Below are positions 6,904-15,507 of a stretch of DNA of 32,421 nucleotides, in pieces. The position numbers and the translations under genes were made by a program. The DNA comes from Phycisphaerae bacterium. GTDB lineage: Bacteria > Planctomycetota > Phycisphaerae > Phycisphaerales > SM1A02. The notes beneath the pieces are model-generated. The model did no database searches, was not told the DNA's origin, and saw only the letters and a list, made by a program, of their open reading frames with translations. The stretch covers positions 1 to 32,421 of the forward strand of contig JAEUIT010000033.1 of assembly GCA_016795035.1 (NCBI GenBank). Direction: 5' to 3'. Numbering within the stretch: the first letter of the stretch is position 1; each line of letters starts with the position of its first letter.

Positions 6904-9681
6904 TCAGCTCCACGCCCCGAGCAGGATCCCGAGGTCGGCGGCACCGACCGTGCCGTCGCCGTCGAAATCCGCGTTGCCGGCGCGGCCCCACGCCCCGAGG
7001 AGCACGCCGAGATCGGCCGCGTCGACCACGCCGTCGCCGGTCAGGTCGGCGGTGAACCCGTCGCACTCGTCCGCCTTCCCGTTGCCGTTCAGGTCGTGCA
7101 GGACGCCCGTTGCGAACTCGCACGCGTCGGGAAGGCCGTTCTGATTGCAGTCGGTCGCGGCGCCCGGCATGAAGTCAAATCCGGTCGGGTACCAAATCTC
7201 GGTGTCGTGACCGGTGACGTAGGAGCGGAGGAAGTTGCCGTTGTCGATGTCGAACTCGTAGATCCGCGAGCTATTCACGTGCAGCTTCGCGACATCGTCG
7301 TGGAGGAGGCCGCCGGCCTCGCCGGTCGTCTGCCCGATCAGATGCCGCGTCGCGAAGAGATTGCCGTTCGGCCCGATGCGCAGGCACCACGGCTGGTCGA
7401 ACGTGAGCGCGTTCGTCGTGCCGCCCTTATTCCACTTCTCGACGAAGGCGCCGGTCGCGCCGGCATAGCGCAGGAGCGCGTTCGATCCCGAGCTTGCAAC
7501 GAGGAGATCGCCGCCAGGCAGGAAGAGCATGCCGCGCGGAGCGATCAAGCCGCCATTCTGCGACGCGCCGACGAAGGTGCCGAGGAAGGCGCCCGTCGAC
7601 GGGTCGTAGCGACGGACGCGATTGTCGGCGCCGTTGACATAGAGAACGCCATCGGAGCCGAACGCGAGGCCGAAGGGCTGGATCAAGCCGCCCGCGCCCG
7701 CCGCGACCGCAGCGCCGAGGAAGGCGCCGGTGGTTCCGTCGTAGCGAAGGACCGCGTTCGAGCCGCGGCTTGCAACGTAGAGATGACCGTCCGCACCGAA
7801 GGCCATCGCCGCCGGATCGACGAGTCCGCCCGACCCTGGCGCGACGAACGCGCCGACGACGGATCCGTCGCGCGCGAGTTCGACGACGGAGTCGCTCGCC
7901 GCGCTTGCCACGAAGATGCGTCCGTCGGCCGCGATGCGCAGGTCGTTCGCGTCGAGCGCCGCGGCGTCGGCGCTCCGATCGGCCACGACGCCGGTGATCG
8001 CATCGACGCGATGGACCGCGCCGTCGTCCGCGCTCGTCGCCACCCACGCGTCCCACGCGCCGTCGAGGGCCACGTGGTCGATGATGCCGTCCGAGTCGCA
8101 GTCCTCGCAGGCGTCGAGCACGCGATTGCGGTTCACGTCGAGCGAGAGGTCGGCCATGATCTCGGCGTAGTCCGAAAGCCCGTCGCCGTCGCAGTCCTCC
8201 TCGCATTCGTCGGGCACGCCGTCGAGATGGAGATCGAGGCTCGCGCCGCTCGAGATGTCGAGCGAGTCCGGCACGCCGTTTCCGTTGCAGTCCGGCTCGC
8301 ATGCGTCGGGTACGCCGTTCGCGTTGAGGTCGGCCGCCGCGCCCGACTCGATCTCGGCGGGATCGAGCGTTCCGTCGCCGTCGCAGTCCTGGCACTCGTC
8401 GGGCATGCCGTCGCCGTTCGCATCAGCGCTCGTGCCCGCAGCGATGTCGTCGGCATCGGGCACCGCGTTGCCGTTGCAGTCGTCATAGCCGCAGTCGACG
8501 CCCGCGAGATAGGTGCGAATCACCTTCGACACGAAGGTGCCGAAGCGATTGTCCGTCACCGCGTTGCCGCCGCTCACGGTCTGCGAGCAATAGCTCATGA
8601 TCGTGCCGCGACGCGGCGTGTTGTCGAGGATGTTGCAGTTGTCGAGGTTGTAGTTGTGGGTGTGCAACGCGCCGAAGTTGTGGCCGAGTTCGTGCGTCGT
8701 CACCATGAGGTCGTAGTTGTAGACGTCGGGCTTCGACGGATCGGGCATGAAGCCGAGGATGTAGCCTACGACGGAGTACCCGAAGTTTCCGCAGAGCGCG
8801 CCGACGTAGGCCACGCCGCCCCACGGCAGATCGCGACGGCCCGACAGGAACTGCGCGACGTCGCGCTCGACGGCGCCCATGTTCAGGTTCCAGTAGTTGA
8901 CGAAGGGCGGCAGCGGGTCGGGCTCGTTGAAGAGGTCGGCGGGGGTGTCCCAGATCCGCACGAACGAAAGCTCGAGGCGCGCGTTCGTCTCGGTGAGGAA
9001 GAGGTCGCTCCCTGTCGCATAGAGCGCGACGACGTAGTCGGCCGCGGCCTGCACGTCGCCGAAGAGCGAGAAGTACTCGTAGTCGGTCTCGACGGCGAGC
9101 GTGATCACGCGGGTCGCCGGCGGGATGGGAGCGCCGCCGGCCACGCCGCCGGCCGAGCGCGCACGCGGGTCGGGATCGGCGAGGAGGTGCGGGCACGACT
9201 CCACGTTGCAGGCGCAGAGCGGCGCGCCCGGCGGAAGCGACGCCGCTCCCGATCGCGACCCCAGCGTCGCATCGGCGCCCGCTCCTTCGCGAAGGTGGTG
9301 TCGCGCGCCGCCTCGATCGACGTACCCGACGAGCGAGTCCGGCGTGACGACGAGGAACGCGCGCTCGTCGGGATGGCCTTGCACGTGACCGCGGAAGGCG
9401 CGGACGCGCGACGGATCCCAGGCGACGGTCGTGCCTTCGCGCCCGAGGACAACGCGGGTGCGGTCGGTCGCGATCGGCAACGGCGTGAGCTCGAGATGGA
9501 CGCGCGTGCGCTCGTCGAGCGCGACGTTGGCGAGGGTCAACGGCCGATCGGCCCGTGCGGCGTCGCGCAGACGCGGCGCGAGCGCGGTCGCCTCGGACGT
9601 CGGAGGATCGGACGCCGCAGCGGGGGACGGGGAACCTGCGAGCGCGGCTGCAACGACGAGAGCGAGGGCGAGGGACGACAT
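6904..9681 (-). CDS. Secreted reprolysin-type metzincin protease with Ca-binding repeats, propeller and dockerin end
   Basis: 925 residues. Signal peptide 1-24 (ends SPAAAS); propeptide-like region to about 170; protease domain about 190-400 with HELGHNFGALH (His330, Glu331, His334, His340), the zinc-binding metzincin motif of the M12 reprolysin type, followed by MSYCS as Met-turn. Then about five DCNGNGVPD/DCDGDG-type acidic repeats with DEC or DAC endings (about 400-545), like thrombospondin type 3 Ca loops; an NHL-like propeller (about 550-830) of LYVASxGSNAVLRYD units; one more DCNQNGLPDAC repeat; and two dockerin-type helices at the end. Probably an exported, surface-tethered protease; substrate unknown. 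A CxCxxxxC cluster in the propeptide (CACNVESC) might act as a zinc-blocking switch, which is speculation. The -10-like TACGCT lies 7 bases before ATG. Confidence 0.85.
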   Translation of the reverse strand: MSSLALALVVAAALAGSPSPAAASDPPTSEATALAPRLRDAARADRPLTLANVALDERTRVHLELTPLPIATDRTRVVLGREGTTVAWDPSRVRAFRGHVQGHPDERAFLVVTPDSLVGYVDRGGARHHLREGAGADATLGSRSGAASLPPGAPLCACNVESCPHLLADPDPRARSAGGVAGGAPIPPATRVITLAVETDYEYFSLFGDVQAAADYVVALYATGSDLFLTETNARLELSFVRIWDTPADLFNEPDPLPPFVNYWNLNMGAVERDVAQFLSGRRDLPWGGVAYVGALCGNFGYSVVGYILGFMPDPSKPDVYNYDLMVTTHELGHNFGALHTHNYNLDNCNILDNTPRRGTIMSYCSQTVSGGNAVTDNRFGTFVSKVIRTYLAGVDCGYDDCNGNAVPDADDIAAGTSADANGDGMPDECQDCDGDGTLDPAEIESGAAADLNANGVPDACEPDCNGNGVPDSLDISSGASLDLHLDGVPDECEEDCDGDGLSDYAEIMADLSLDVNRNRVLDACEDCDSDGIIDHVALDGAWDAWVATSADDGAVHRVDAITGVVADRSADAAALDANDLRIAADGRIFVASAASDSVVELARDGSVVGAFVAPGSGGLVDPAAMAFGADGHLYVASRGSNAVLRYDGTTGAFLGAAVAAGAGGLIQPFGLAFGSDGVLYVNGADNRVRRYDPSTGAFLGTFVGASQNGGLIAPRGMLFLPGGDLLVASSGSNALLRYAGATGAFVEKWNKGGTTNALTFDQPWCLRIGPNGNLFATRHLIGQTTGEAGGLLHDDVAKLHVNSSRIYEFDIDNGNFLRSYVTGHDTEIWYPTGFDFMPGAATDCNQNGLPDACEFATGVLHDLNGNGKADECDGFTADLTGDGVVDAADLGVLLGAWGRAGNADFDGDGTVGAADLGILLGAWS

Positions 9682-9688
9682 CGCCTCC

Positions 9689-9694
9689 AGCGTA
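9689..9694 (-). promoter_or_regulatory. -10 element TACGCT, leaderless arrangement
   Basis: On the minus strand TACGCT is followed by 7 bases and then ATG 9681. A -10 this close puts the transcript start at or next to the start codon. GGAGG in the spacer is only 2 bases from the ATG, too close for a normal Shine-Dalgarno. Same layout as at 13558, 15472 and 29629. Confidence 0.45.
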
Positions 9695-9743
9695 CGGTGC
9701 GGCTGCGTCGATCCGGCGCAGGATTGCGTCGTGTGCCGCCCGG

Positions 9744-11645
9744 CTACGCGGTCGCCGTCTGGAGAACCACCATGTCGCGGTAGCGTCCGTCGCGGGCCAT
9801 CAGGTCTTCGTGCGTCCCGCTCTCGACGAGCCGGCCGTGCTCGAGGACGAGGATGAGGTCGGCGTGCTGGATGGTCGAAAGGCGGTGCGCGATCACGAAG
9901 CTGGTGCGACCGCGCATGAGGTCGCGCATTGCGTCCTGGATCGCCCGTTCGCTCTCGGTGTCGAGGTTGCTCGTCGCTTCGTCGAGGACGAGGATCTTGG
10001 GGTCGGCGAGCACCGCACGGGCGATCGCGAGACGTTGGCGCTGCCCGCCCGAGAGGCGCACGCCGCGCTCGCCGATGACCGTCGCGTAGCCCTTCTCGAG
10101 GTCCATGATGAAGGCGTCGGCGTAGGCCACTCGCGCGGCGGCGCGGATCTCGTCGAGCGTCGCGTGGCGCCTCGCGTACGCGATGTTCTCGGCGATCGTG
10201 CCGTCGAAGAGGAAGACGTCCTGCTCGACGATGCCTAACAGGCGTCGGTAACTGGCGAGGTCGATGTCGCGGAGTTCGCGGCCGTCGAGCGTGATGCGCC
10301 CGCCGGTCGGATCGTCGAAGCGGGCGACGAGGTTCGAGAGCGTCGTCTTGCCGGCGCCGCTCCGCCCGACGAGCGCGACCGTCGCACCGGCCGGCGCCAC
10401 GAAGGAGATCCCGGAGAGGACGTCTTTCTCGCTCTTCGGATAGCGATAGGTCACGTCGTCGAAGGCAATCGCGCCCTTCACCGTTGCAGGCTCGAGCGCG
10501 ACGGCGCCGGGCCGTGCCGGAAGCTCGCGCGGCTCGGCGAGGATGTCGAGGACGCGGTCGAACGCGGCGAGGTTCGTCTGGAACTGCGTCGCGCTATTCG
10601 CGAGGACTTCGAGCGGGCCGAGGAGGAGGAGGAGGTACGACAGGAACATCACGAGGTCGCCCGTCGTGAGCGTGCCCTTCATGATCTGCGTGCCGCCGTA
10701 CCAGAGGAGAAGCGCGCTCGCGAGCGGGATGAAGAGCTGCCACGCCATCTCGACACCGCGGCTCCACCACCACGTGAGAAGCTCCTGGCGCGTGAGCAGG
10801 TGATTGCCGCGGGTGAAGCGGCCGGTCTCGCTCGTCTCGCGGGCGAAGCCGCGCACGACGCGCATGCCGGAGAAGCTCTCGGTCGAGTGCGCGTCGATGT
10901 CGGTGCGCGTCTGGCGTTGGTCGCGGAAGAGGGGCCGGATGCGGCCGATCCAGGTGCGATGGCTGAACCACACCATCGGAAAGAGCGTGATCGCGCCGAC
11001 GAGAAGCCGCCAGTCCGTGAACGCGAGGATCACGAGGCTGCCTAACAGCTGAATGACGGCGCGCCACGGGTTGTAGATCAGGCTGAAGACGAGTTCGCCG
11101 ACGCCGCCCGCGTCCTCGCGGAGGATGCTCGCGACGCCGCCCGAGCGCAGCTCCTGGATGCGGAAGAGCGGCAGCCGCGACGCGTGCGCGAAGAGGCGGC
11201 GGCGCAGGTCCATCTGGAGGCGCTTCGTCGTTCTCGTGGCTTGCCAGCGGCCGACGATCGAGACGCTCGCCATCACGATCGAGACGGCGACGAGCCCGAG
11301 CGCGATCGCCGCGAGAAGGACGCGGCGATTCTCGGCGACGTCCCACGCGGGCGGAAAGAGCTCGGCGAGCCGGGGCGGCAGGGGCCCGGCGACGAAGACG
11401 TAGTCGATCGCGAGTTTCGTCGCGGCCGGCGGCACGAGCGAGAGGCACGTCGCGATCGTGAGCGTCGTGAGCGCGAGCCCCATCGAGGCGCGGTGCGGAC
11501 GGAGCGTGCCCACGAACGCGCGGAAGAGCTGCCACGCGGAGCGCCCGCGCTTCGACGGCTTGCCGTCGCGGATCTCCGCCTTCGACTGCGACCGTCGCTT
11601 CGCGAGGTAGTCCGCGAACCTCCGGCGCGACGCGCGAACGGTCAT
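9744..11645 (-). CDS. MsbA-like ABC exporter half-transporter
   Basis: 633 residues, a fused membrane and ATPase half-transporter that should act as a homodimer in the inner membrane. After an Arg/Lys-rich cytoplasmic N terminus (to about 50) come six hydrophobic helices (about 60-360). The nucleotide-binding domain has GRSGAGKTT (Walker A), Q-loop (GIVEQD), LSGGQRQR signature, ILVLDEATSNLD (Walker B) and AHRLST (H-loop), all intact. Such exporters move lipids, lipid A precursors, peptides or drugs; the substrate cannot be read here. The start is ATG 11645, overlapping the TGA of the rlmN gene as ATGA, so the two are probably translationally coupled; a longer frame upstream is only the rlmN tail in another frame. 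Confidence 0.9.
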   Translation of the reverse strand: MTVRASRRRFADYLAKRRSQSKAEIRDGKPSKRGRSAWQLFRAFVGTLRPHRASMGLALTTLTIATCLSLVPPAATKLAIDYVFVAGPLPPRLAELFPPAWDVAENRRVLLAAIALGLVAVSIVMASVSIVGRWQATRTTKRLQMDLRRRLFAHASRLPLFRIQELRSGGVASILREDAGGVGELVFSLIYNPWRAVIQLLGSLVILAFTDWRLLVGAITLFPMVWFSHRTWIGRIRPLFRDQRQTRTDIDAHSTESFSGMRVVRGFARETSETGRFTRGNHLLTRQELLTWWWSRGVEMAWQLFIPLASALLLWYGGTQIMKGTLTTGDLVMFLSYLLLLLGPLEVLANSATQFQTNLAAFDRVLDILAEPRELPARPGAVALEPATVKGAIAFDDVTYRYPKSEKDVLSGISFVAPAGATVALVGRSGAGKTTLSNLVARFDDPTGGRITLDGRELRDIDLASYRRLLGIVEQDVFLFDGTIAENIAYARRHATLDEIRAAARVAYADAFIMDLEKGYATVIGERGVRLSGGQRQRLAIARAVLADPKILVLDEATSNLDTESERAIQDAMRDLMRGRTSFVIAHRLSTIQHADLILVLEHGRLVESGTHEDLMARDGRYRDMVVLQTATA

Positions 11646-12781
11646 CGGCAGGAGTCCCCGCCATGCTCGTCGTTGCAGCCGGGGGCCGCACGATCGGTCT
11701 GCGTCGCATGCCCCGAGTCGCGGCCGGGCACGCCAAGGTCGACGAATTTCCGCCGGCGGATGTGCGGATTGCCGAGCTGGCCGCAGGCACCCATGACGCT
11801 CCGGCCCTTCGTCTGTCGGCGCTTCACGAACTGGCCGTTCTCGATCGCGCGGGCCATGAACGCGCTGACCTCGTCTTCGGTCGGCGCCCGCCACGGCGAG
11901 TCGCGGCGCGGGTTGTAGGGGATCACGTTGAGCGAGCAGCGGATGCCCTTCAGGTACGCGCAGAGCTCGTCGCAGTGGTCGAGCGCGTCGTTCACGCCGG
12001 GGATGAGCACGTACTCGACGCAGATCGCCGCCTTCGGGCGAAGCGGGAAGGAGAGCATCGCCTCGCGCAGCTCGGCCATCCCGTGCTTGCGGTTGATCGG
12101 CATGATCGAGCCGCGGATCTCGTCGTTCGGGGCGTTGAGGGAGACGGCGAGGTTCGCCCGGTGGAACCCGCGTTGCCGCACGAAGTCGCCGTAGCGGCGG
12201 ATGCCGTCGACGCGGCCGACGGTCGACACCGCGATGTTCGACGCCGCCATCGCCGCGCCGTCGTGGTCGCAGAGGACGCGGAGCGCCTGCAACACGGAGT
12301 CGAGGTTGTCCATCGGCTCGCCCATGCCCATGAAGACGATGTTCTTCGGGCGCTCGCCGACGTCATGCGTCGCGCCGAACCACTGCGCGACGATCGCCGC
12401 GGCGTCGAGGTTCCGCATGAGCCCCATCTGCGCGGTCTCGCAGAAGCGGCAGCCCATCGCGCAGCCGATCTGGCTCGAGACGCAGAGCGTGCGCGTCATC
12501 TGCCCGGCGCGGCCAAACATCGGGATGAGGACCGATTCCGTCTCGAGGCCGTCGTCATGGCGCTGCACGAACTTGATCGTGTTGCCTTCAACGTGCGAGT
12601 TCACGATCGGCGGCCGACGCAGCGTCACCCACGGCTCGAGCGCGACGCCATCGCGAAACGCCGCGCGATAGATCGCGAGCGCGCGAGGTCTCTTCGCGCC
12701 GAAGGCAAGCGCGCGATCCAGAAACTCGTCGCGCGTGAGGCCGAGGATGTCGATGGGGGAAAGCAACGGATCGAGGATCAA
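11642..12781 (-). CDS. rlmN: RlmN-family radical SAM rRNA methyltransferase
   Basis: 379 residues from the longest start. Radical SAM cluster CAMGCRFC (Cys107, Cys111, Cys114) with the catalytic Cys100 seven residues before it and the methyl-carrying Cys333 in GACGQL. The spacing matches the known RlmN arrangement, in which C2 of A2503 of 23S rRNA and A37 of some tRNAs is methylated. MGMGEPMDN and VSLNAP segments are typical. The C terminus has about 40 extra residues, Asp/Gly/Arg-rich. Start uncertain: TTG 12781 lies in an intergenic repeat (the first codons read ILDP from the repeat), and TTG 12766 would begin directly at LLSPIDILGL; neither has a Shine-Dalgarno. Coupled to the downstream ABC exporter through ATGA. 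Confidence 0.88.
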   Translation of the reverse strand: MILDPLLSPIDILGLTRDEFLDRALAFGAKRPRALAIYRAAFRDGVALEPWVTLRRPPIVNSHVEGNTIKFVQRHDDGLETESVLIPMFGRAGQMTRTLCVSSQIGCAMGCRFCETAQMGLMRNLDAAAIVAQWFGATHDVGERPKNIVFMGMGEPMDNLDSVLQALRVLCDHDGAAMAASNIAVSTVGRVDGIRRYGDFVRQRGFHRANLAVSLNAPNDEIRGSIMPINRKHGMAELREAMLSFPLRPKAAICVEYVLIPGVNDALDHCDELCAYLKGIRCSLNVIPYNPRRDSPWRAPTEDEVSAFMARAIENGQFVKRRQTKGRSVMGACGQLGNPHIRRRKFVDLGVPGRDSGHATQTDRAAPGCNDEHGGDSCR

Positions 12782-12786
12782 GGATG

Positions 12787-12950
<164 letters not shown>

Positions 12951-12960
12951 TCGCAGCCCT

Positions 12961-13551
12961 TCACCCTTTCGACCTTCCATAAATCAGCATGAGGTTCCGG
13001 ACGTAAATCAAAAGCGGCAACCCCTGGCCGAGGATGCCGACGATGTCGCGGCGCCAGAGGAAGTACGTGAAGAGCATCGCGGAGCCGGTCACGCTGAGCC
13101 ACCAGAAGATCGGCGGGACGACCGAGCGCTTGTGCCGCTCGCTCACGATCCACTGCACGATCATGCGGCCCGCGAAGAACATCTGCCCGAGGAGGCCGAA
13201 CGCGACCCACGCGAGCTCCGACTTCGTGTGCGAGTGGAGTAGGAGATCGATGACGCTCCGGGTGCGCGGCGCCGGCTCGACATAGGTGAAACGCTCGATG
13301 GTGCCGTCGGTCGCGACCACTTCGATCGCGCGCGTCCCTTCGTCGTCGGTCGTGATCGTGATCGAGTCGCGGTACCCGGGCAGCGAGACGCTGCCGGAGA
13401 GCGGATTCCCTGCGGGAGCCGCTTGGTCGTCGCTTCGGGTGAGCGATCCTGCGCCGAGCGCCACGACGCTCACGAGGAACGCCACAAGCGCGAGGACGGC
13501 GCCGCCGCCTCGCGGCGCGAAACGTCGCGATATGCGAGCGCCAAACTGCAT
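12961..13551 (-). CDS. LAB_N (lipid A biosynthesis N-terminal-like) membrane protein
   Basis: 196 residues. The C-terminal half (about 113-193) matches the LAB_N domain: GQMFFAGRMIVQWIVSE, SVVPPIFWWLSVTGSAMLFTYFL, RRDIVGILGQ and IYVRNLMLIY. This domain is found in front of LpxB in some bacteria and alone in others; it is a three-helix membrane domain. Here it stands alone, preceded by one more helix (about 18-36) and a roughly 75-residue beta-rich, probably periplasmic segment (SGSVSLPGYRDSITITTDD). The start is ATG 13551, with TACACT 6 bases upstream; a longer in-frame start at 13659 would cross the promoter gap and is rejected. Divergent from the ferredoxin gene. A role in lipid or sugar-lipid handling is only a family-based guess. 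Confidence 0.78.
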   Translation of the reverse strand: MQFGARISRRFAPRGGGAVLALVAFLVSVVALGAGSLTRSDDQAAPAGNPLSGSVSLPGYRDSITITTDDEGTRAIEVVATDGTIERFTYVEPAPRTRSVIDLLLHSHTKSELAWVAFGLLGQMFFAGRMIVQWIVSERHKRSVVPPIFWWLSVTGSAMLFTYFLWRRDIVGILGQGLPLLIYVRNLMLIYGRSKG

Positions 13552-13557
13552 CCGCGG

Positions 13558-13563
13558 AGTGTA
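13558..13563 (-). promoter_or_regulatory. -10 element TACACT, leaderless arrangement
   Basis: Minus-strand CCGTACACT, then 6 bases, then ATG 13551. Same layout as three other genes here. The 119-base divergent gap to the ferredoxin start at 13671 shows no other clear element. Confidence 0.45.
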
Positions 13564-13670
13564 CGGAAAGCGAACGCCCCGTTGGCTGCGACCTCGTCGT
13601 ACTATCGGCCGTTGTCCGAGTGCGGAGGTCTCCCTCCGAACCGCCTTTCGTACCCACACCTTCGCTCGCC

Positions 13671-14084
13671 ATGCATCTCAAGCGTTCAGACGACCATCAT
13701 CACGGCCCGCCCATCATCCCGATCACGTTCCACCTCGAGGACCCCGAAGGCCTCACGGGCACGACGCAGAAGGAATGGAAAGTCATGGGCGGCGAAGGGG
13801 AGTCGCTCCTCGAGGTCGCGATCGACAACGGCATCAACATCGAGCACGCCTGCGGCGGCGTCTGCGCCTGTTCGACGTGCCATGTCTACGTCGAACGCGG
13901 CATGGATCTCGTAGCCGAAGCGTCGGAGGCTGAGGAGGACCGCGTCGAGGAAGCGCCCGCGATTCGCCGCGACTCGCGCCTTGCGTGCCAGTGCGAGATC
14001 ACCGCCAAGGACGCCTCGCGCGGCGGCATCGTCGTGCGCGTGCCCGCGTGGAACCGGAATGCGGTGAAGGAGATACCGCACTGA
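13671..14084 (+). CDS. fdx: Isc-type [2Fe-2S] ferredoxin
   Basis: 137 residues. The adrenodoxin-type ligand set is Cys61-x5-Cys67-x2-Cys70 (ACGGVCACSTC) plus Cys106 in RLACQ, as in the ferredoxins of isc operons that donate electrons during Fe-S cluster assembly. GESLLEVAIDNGINIEHACGG is the usual sequence before the cluster. The N terminus is slightly extended and His-rich (DDHHHGPP), and an extra Cys (Cys65) and Cys108 flank the ligands. ATG 13671 is chosen because the upstream in-frame part (from 13620) reads as promoter DNA. iscX follows 220 bases downstream on the same strand, which supports the Isc role; iscS, iscU, hscA and hscB are not in the window. Confidence 0.9.
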   Translation: MHLKRSDDHHHGPPIIPITFHLEDPEGLTGTTQKEWKVMGGEGESLLEVAIDNGINIEHACGGVCACSTCHVYVERGMDLVAEASEAEEDRVEEAPAIRRDSRLACQCEITAKDASRGGIVVRVPAWNRNAVKEIPH

Positions 14085-14100
14085 GAGGAGTGAGGGAGAA

Positions 14101-14285
14101 GGATGAAGGATCTAGGGTGGAGGCTCGCGGCCGTGGCGCGCGAAGGGATTCAGGATTCAGGAGTCAGGAGTCAGTGGCAACGCACGTCGGCTTCGAATCC
14201 AGTCTGCATTCCCCCCCTGACTCCTGACTCCTCAATCCTGACTCCTCAATCCTGACTCCTTCCCTCGATCCTTGATCCTTCATCC
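14101..14285. repeat. Palindromic intergenic repeat block B (between fdx and iscX)
   Basis: A nested palindrome of 185 bases fills the fdx-iscX gap. Outer arms GGATGAAGGATC (14101-14112) and GATCCTTCATCC (14274-14285) are exact inverted repeats. Inner arms GGAGTCAGGAGTCAG (14160-14174) and CTGACTCCTGACTCC (14217-14231) are an exact 15-base inverted pair around a 42-base loop. CTCAATCCTGACTC is repeated twice in the right half. It shares its units with the block at 12787. No coding frame; transcribed from fdx it would form a long hairpin. Confidence 0.85.
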
Positions 14286-14304
14286 TCGATCATTCTTCCT
14301 CCCC

Positions 14305-14502
14305 ATGCACTGGCTCGACGTCACTGCCATCGGCGAAGAACTCGCCGACCGACATCCGGAGATCGATCCGACGTTGGTGTCATTTCCGAAGTTGAAGGCG
14401 CTCGTCGTTGCACTTCCCGGCTTCAAGGAAGAGCCGGGGCATCCGTGCAACGAGCGCATCCTCGAAGCGATCCAGCAGGCGTGGATCGACGAGCGCGCGT
14501 GA
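14305..14502 (+). CDS. iscX: Fe-S cluster assembly protein IscX
   Basis: 65 residues, the normal IscX length. It shows the family pattern: MHWLDVTAIGEELADRHPEIDP at the N terminus, SFPKL in the middle, a NERILEAIQQAWIDE C-terminal helix and many acidic residues. IscX binds IscS and iron and tunes Fe-S assembly. The start ATG 14305 gives the family N terminus (HWLDV); the upstream in-frame extension is repeat DNA. In the classical isc operon iscX follows fdx directly; here a palindromic repeat block separates them. It ends 9 bases before the stop of the convergent gene at 14512. Confidence 0.88.
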   Translation: MHWLDVTAIGEELADRHPEIDPTLVSFPKLKALVVALPGFKEEPGHPCNERILEAIQQAWIDERA

Positions 14503-14511
14503 GGCGATGGG

Positions 14512-15465
14512 TCATGACTTTGCTGCAACGCGGAGTCGCAGCGCTCGTTCGCGCACATGATGGAACGACTCGGGCGAGGCACAGTGCTCGGCGAGGACCG
14601 GCAGCGCAAGCGAGGGCCCGTGGATCGTGAAACGGTCGTCGGCGGTGGTGACGGCGCGGACGAGCGACCAAGGCATTTGGTTCTCGAGGTCGCCGATCTT
14701 CGACCAGACGCCCTCGTCGCGGAGTTCGAGCGCGTAGCGAAGCGGAAACGACCTGCCCCACGTTCGGCGAATGTGGGCGCGGGTGTTCGATCGAAAGAGC
14801 CGCGGCAAGGCGAGGACGAGCGCGACGAGTCCGCCCGTGACCGGAATCATCACGACGCCAAGTGAACGTCCCCAGTCGATCGACGTGCGCCACGAGAAGA
14901 CGGCGAGGACAAAGCCGATCACGAGTGCCACGACGAGCCGGACGCGGAGCGCTCTCGTGCGCACGAGAAGATTCTCGACGTGGGCGTCGAGAAGCGCGCC
15001 CTCGGTGAGCTCGCCGGCGACGCGCGGCCCCGTCTCGGGCGTGGTCATCGGTGCCGGGATCGTTGCGGTCGCATGGAGGGCGCGTGCCGCCCACTCGGCT
15101 TCGCCGGGGTCGACCGGCGCGCCGCACTCCGGGCACGTCGTCGACTGGGCCTTCGTCAACTCGTATCCGCACTCGCCGCAGTACGGGCGGTTGTTCGGGA
15201 TCGCGATGTTGGCGAGCCACTTGCCGCCGAGAAGGAGATAGAGGCCGAGGCCGGCCTCCACGAGGAAGGTGACCAGCGGTCCCGACCAGATCGTGCGTAT
15301 CTGCATCCACGTCGATCCGCCGATACCGAACATCGTGGACATCCGCGCGTCGATCAACTCGTTGATGATCGCCGGCAGCGTTTCCGCCGCGGTCACGATC
15401 GCCATGGCGAGGAGCGCAACCCCGATGACCTTCACGAGGACGCGGAAGAGCGTCTTGTAGCGCAT
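14512..15465 (-). CDS. Membrane protein with central zinc ribbon
   Basis: 317 residues. Two hydrophobic segments (about 8-28 and 62-82), then a zinc ribbon YCGECGYEL...TCPECG (Cys96, Cys99, Cys111, Cys114), a linker, two more helices (about 172-190 and 198-218) and a C-terminal cytoplasmic-looking domain of about 95 residues (WSKIGDLENQMPW). This ribbon-in-membrane-protein layout is common in planctomycetes; its function is unknown. ATG 15465 is chosen because TACGCT lies 6 bases upstream and the protein then starts with a short basic stretch before the first helix; the 13-codon in-frame extension has no support. It lies 42 bases after a second, unrelated-looking zinc-ribbon membrane protein. 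Confidence 0.75.
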   Translation of the reverse strand: MRYKTLFRVLVKVIGVALLAMAIVTAAETLPAIINELIDARMSTMFGIGGSTWMQIRTIWSGPLVTFLVEAGLGLYLLLGGKWLANIAIPNNRPYCGECGYELTKAQSTTCPECGAPVDPGEAEWAARALHATATIPAPMTTPETGPRVAGELTEGALLDAHVENLLVRTRALRVRLVVALVIGFVLAVFSWRTSIDWGRSLGVVMIPVTGGLVALVLALPRLFRSNTRAHIRRTWGRSFPLRYALELRDEGVWSKIGDLENQMPWSLVRAVTTADDRFTIHGPSLALPVLAEHCASPESFHHVRERALRLRVAAKS

Positions 15466-15471
15466 GCGCGG

Positions 15472-15477
15472 AGCGTA
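15472..15477 (-). promoter_or_regulatory. -10 element TACGCT, leaderless arrangement
   Basis: Minus-strand GGTACGCT, 6 bases, ATG 15465. It suggests that the zinc-ribbon gene has its own promoter inside the long minus-strand run. Confidence 0.45.
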
Positions 15478-15507
15478 CCGCGCCGAGAGGTCGCGCCGAT
15501 GCAATCG

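Noticed and set aside
6505..9783. Very long open frame on the plus strand across the metzincin gene (also 18444-20384 and 11663-12787 plus, and 3095-4579 minus)
   Set aside because: They are antisense to clear genes. Their translations are Arg/Asp/Ala/Val-rich without motifs, as expected from GC-rich codon bias.
14183..14200. tRNA T-loop-like TTCGAATCC
   Set aside because: No acceptor or anticodon stem around it; it lies in the repeat block.
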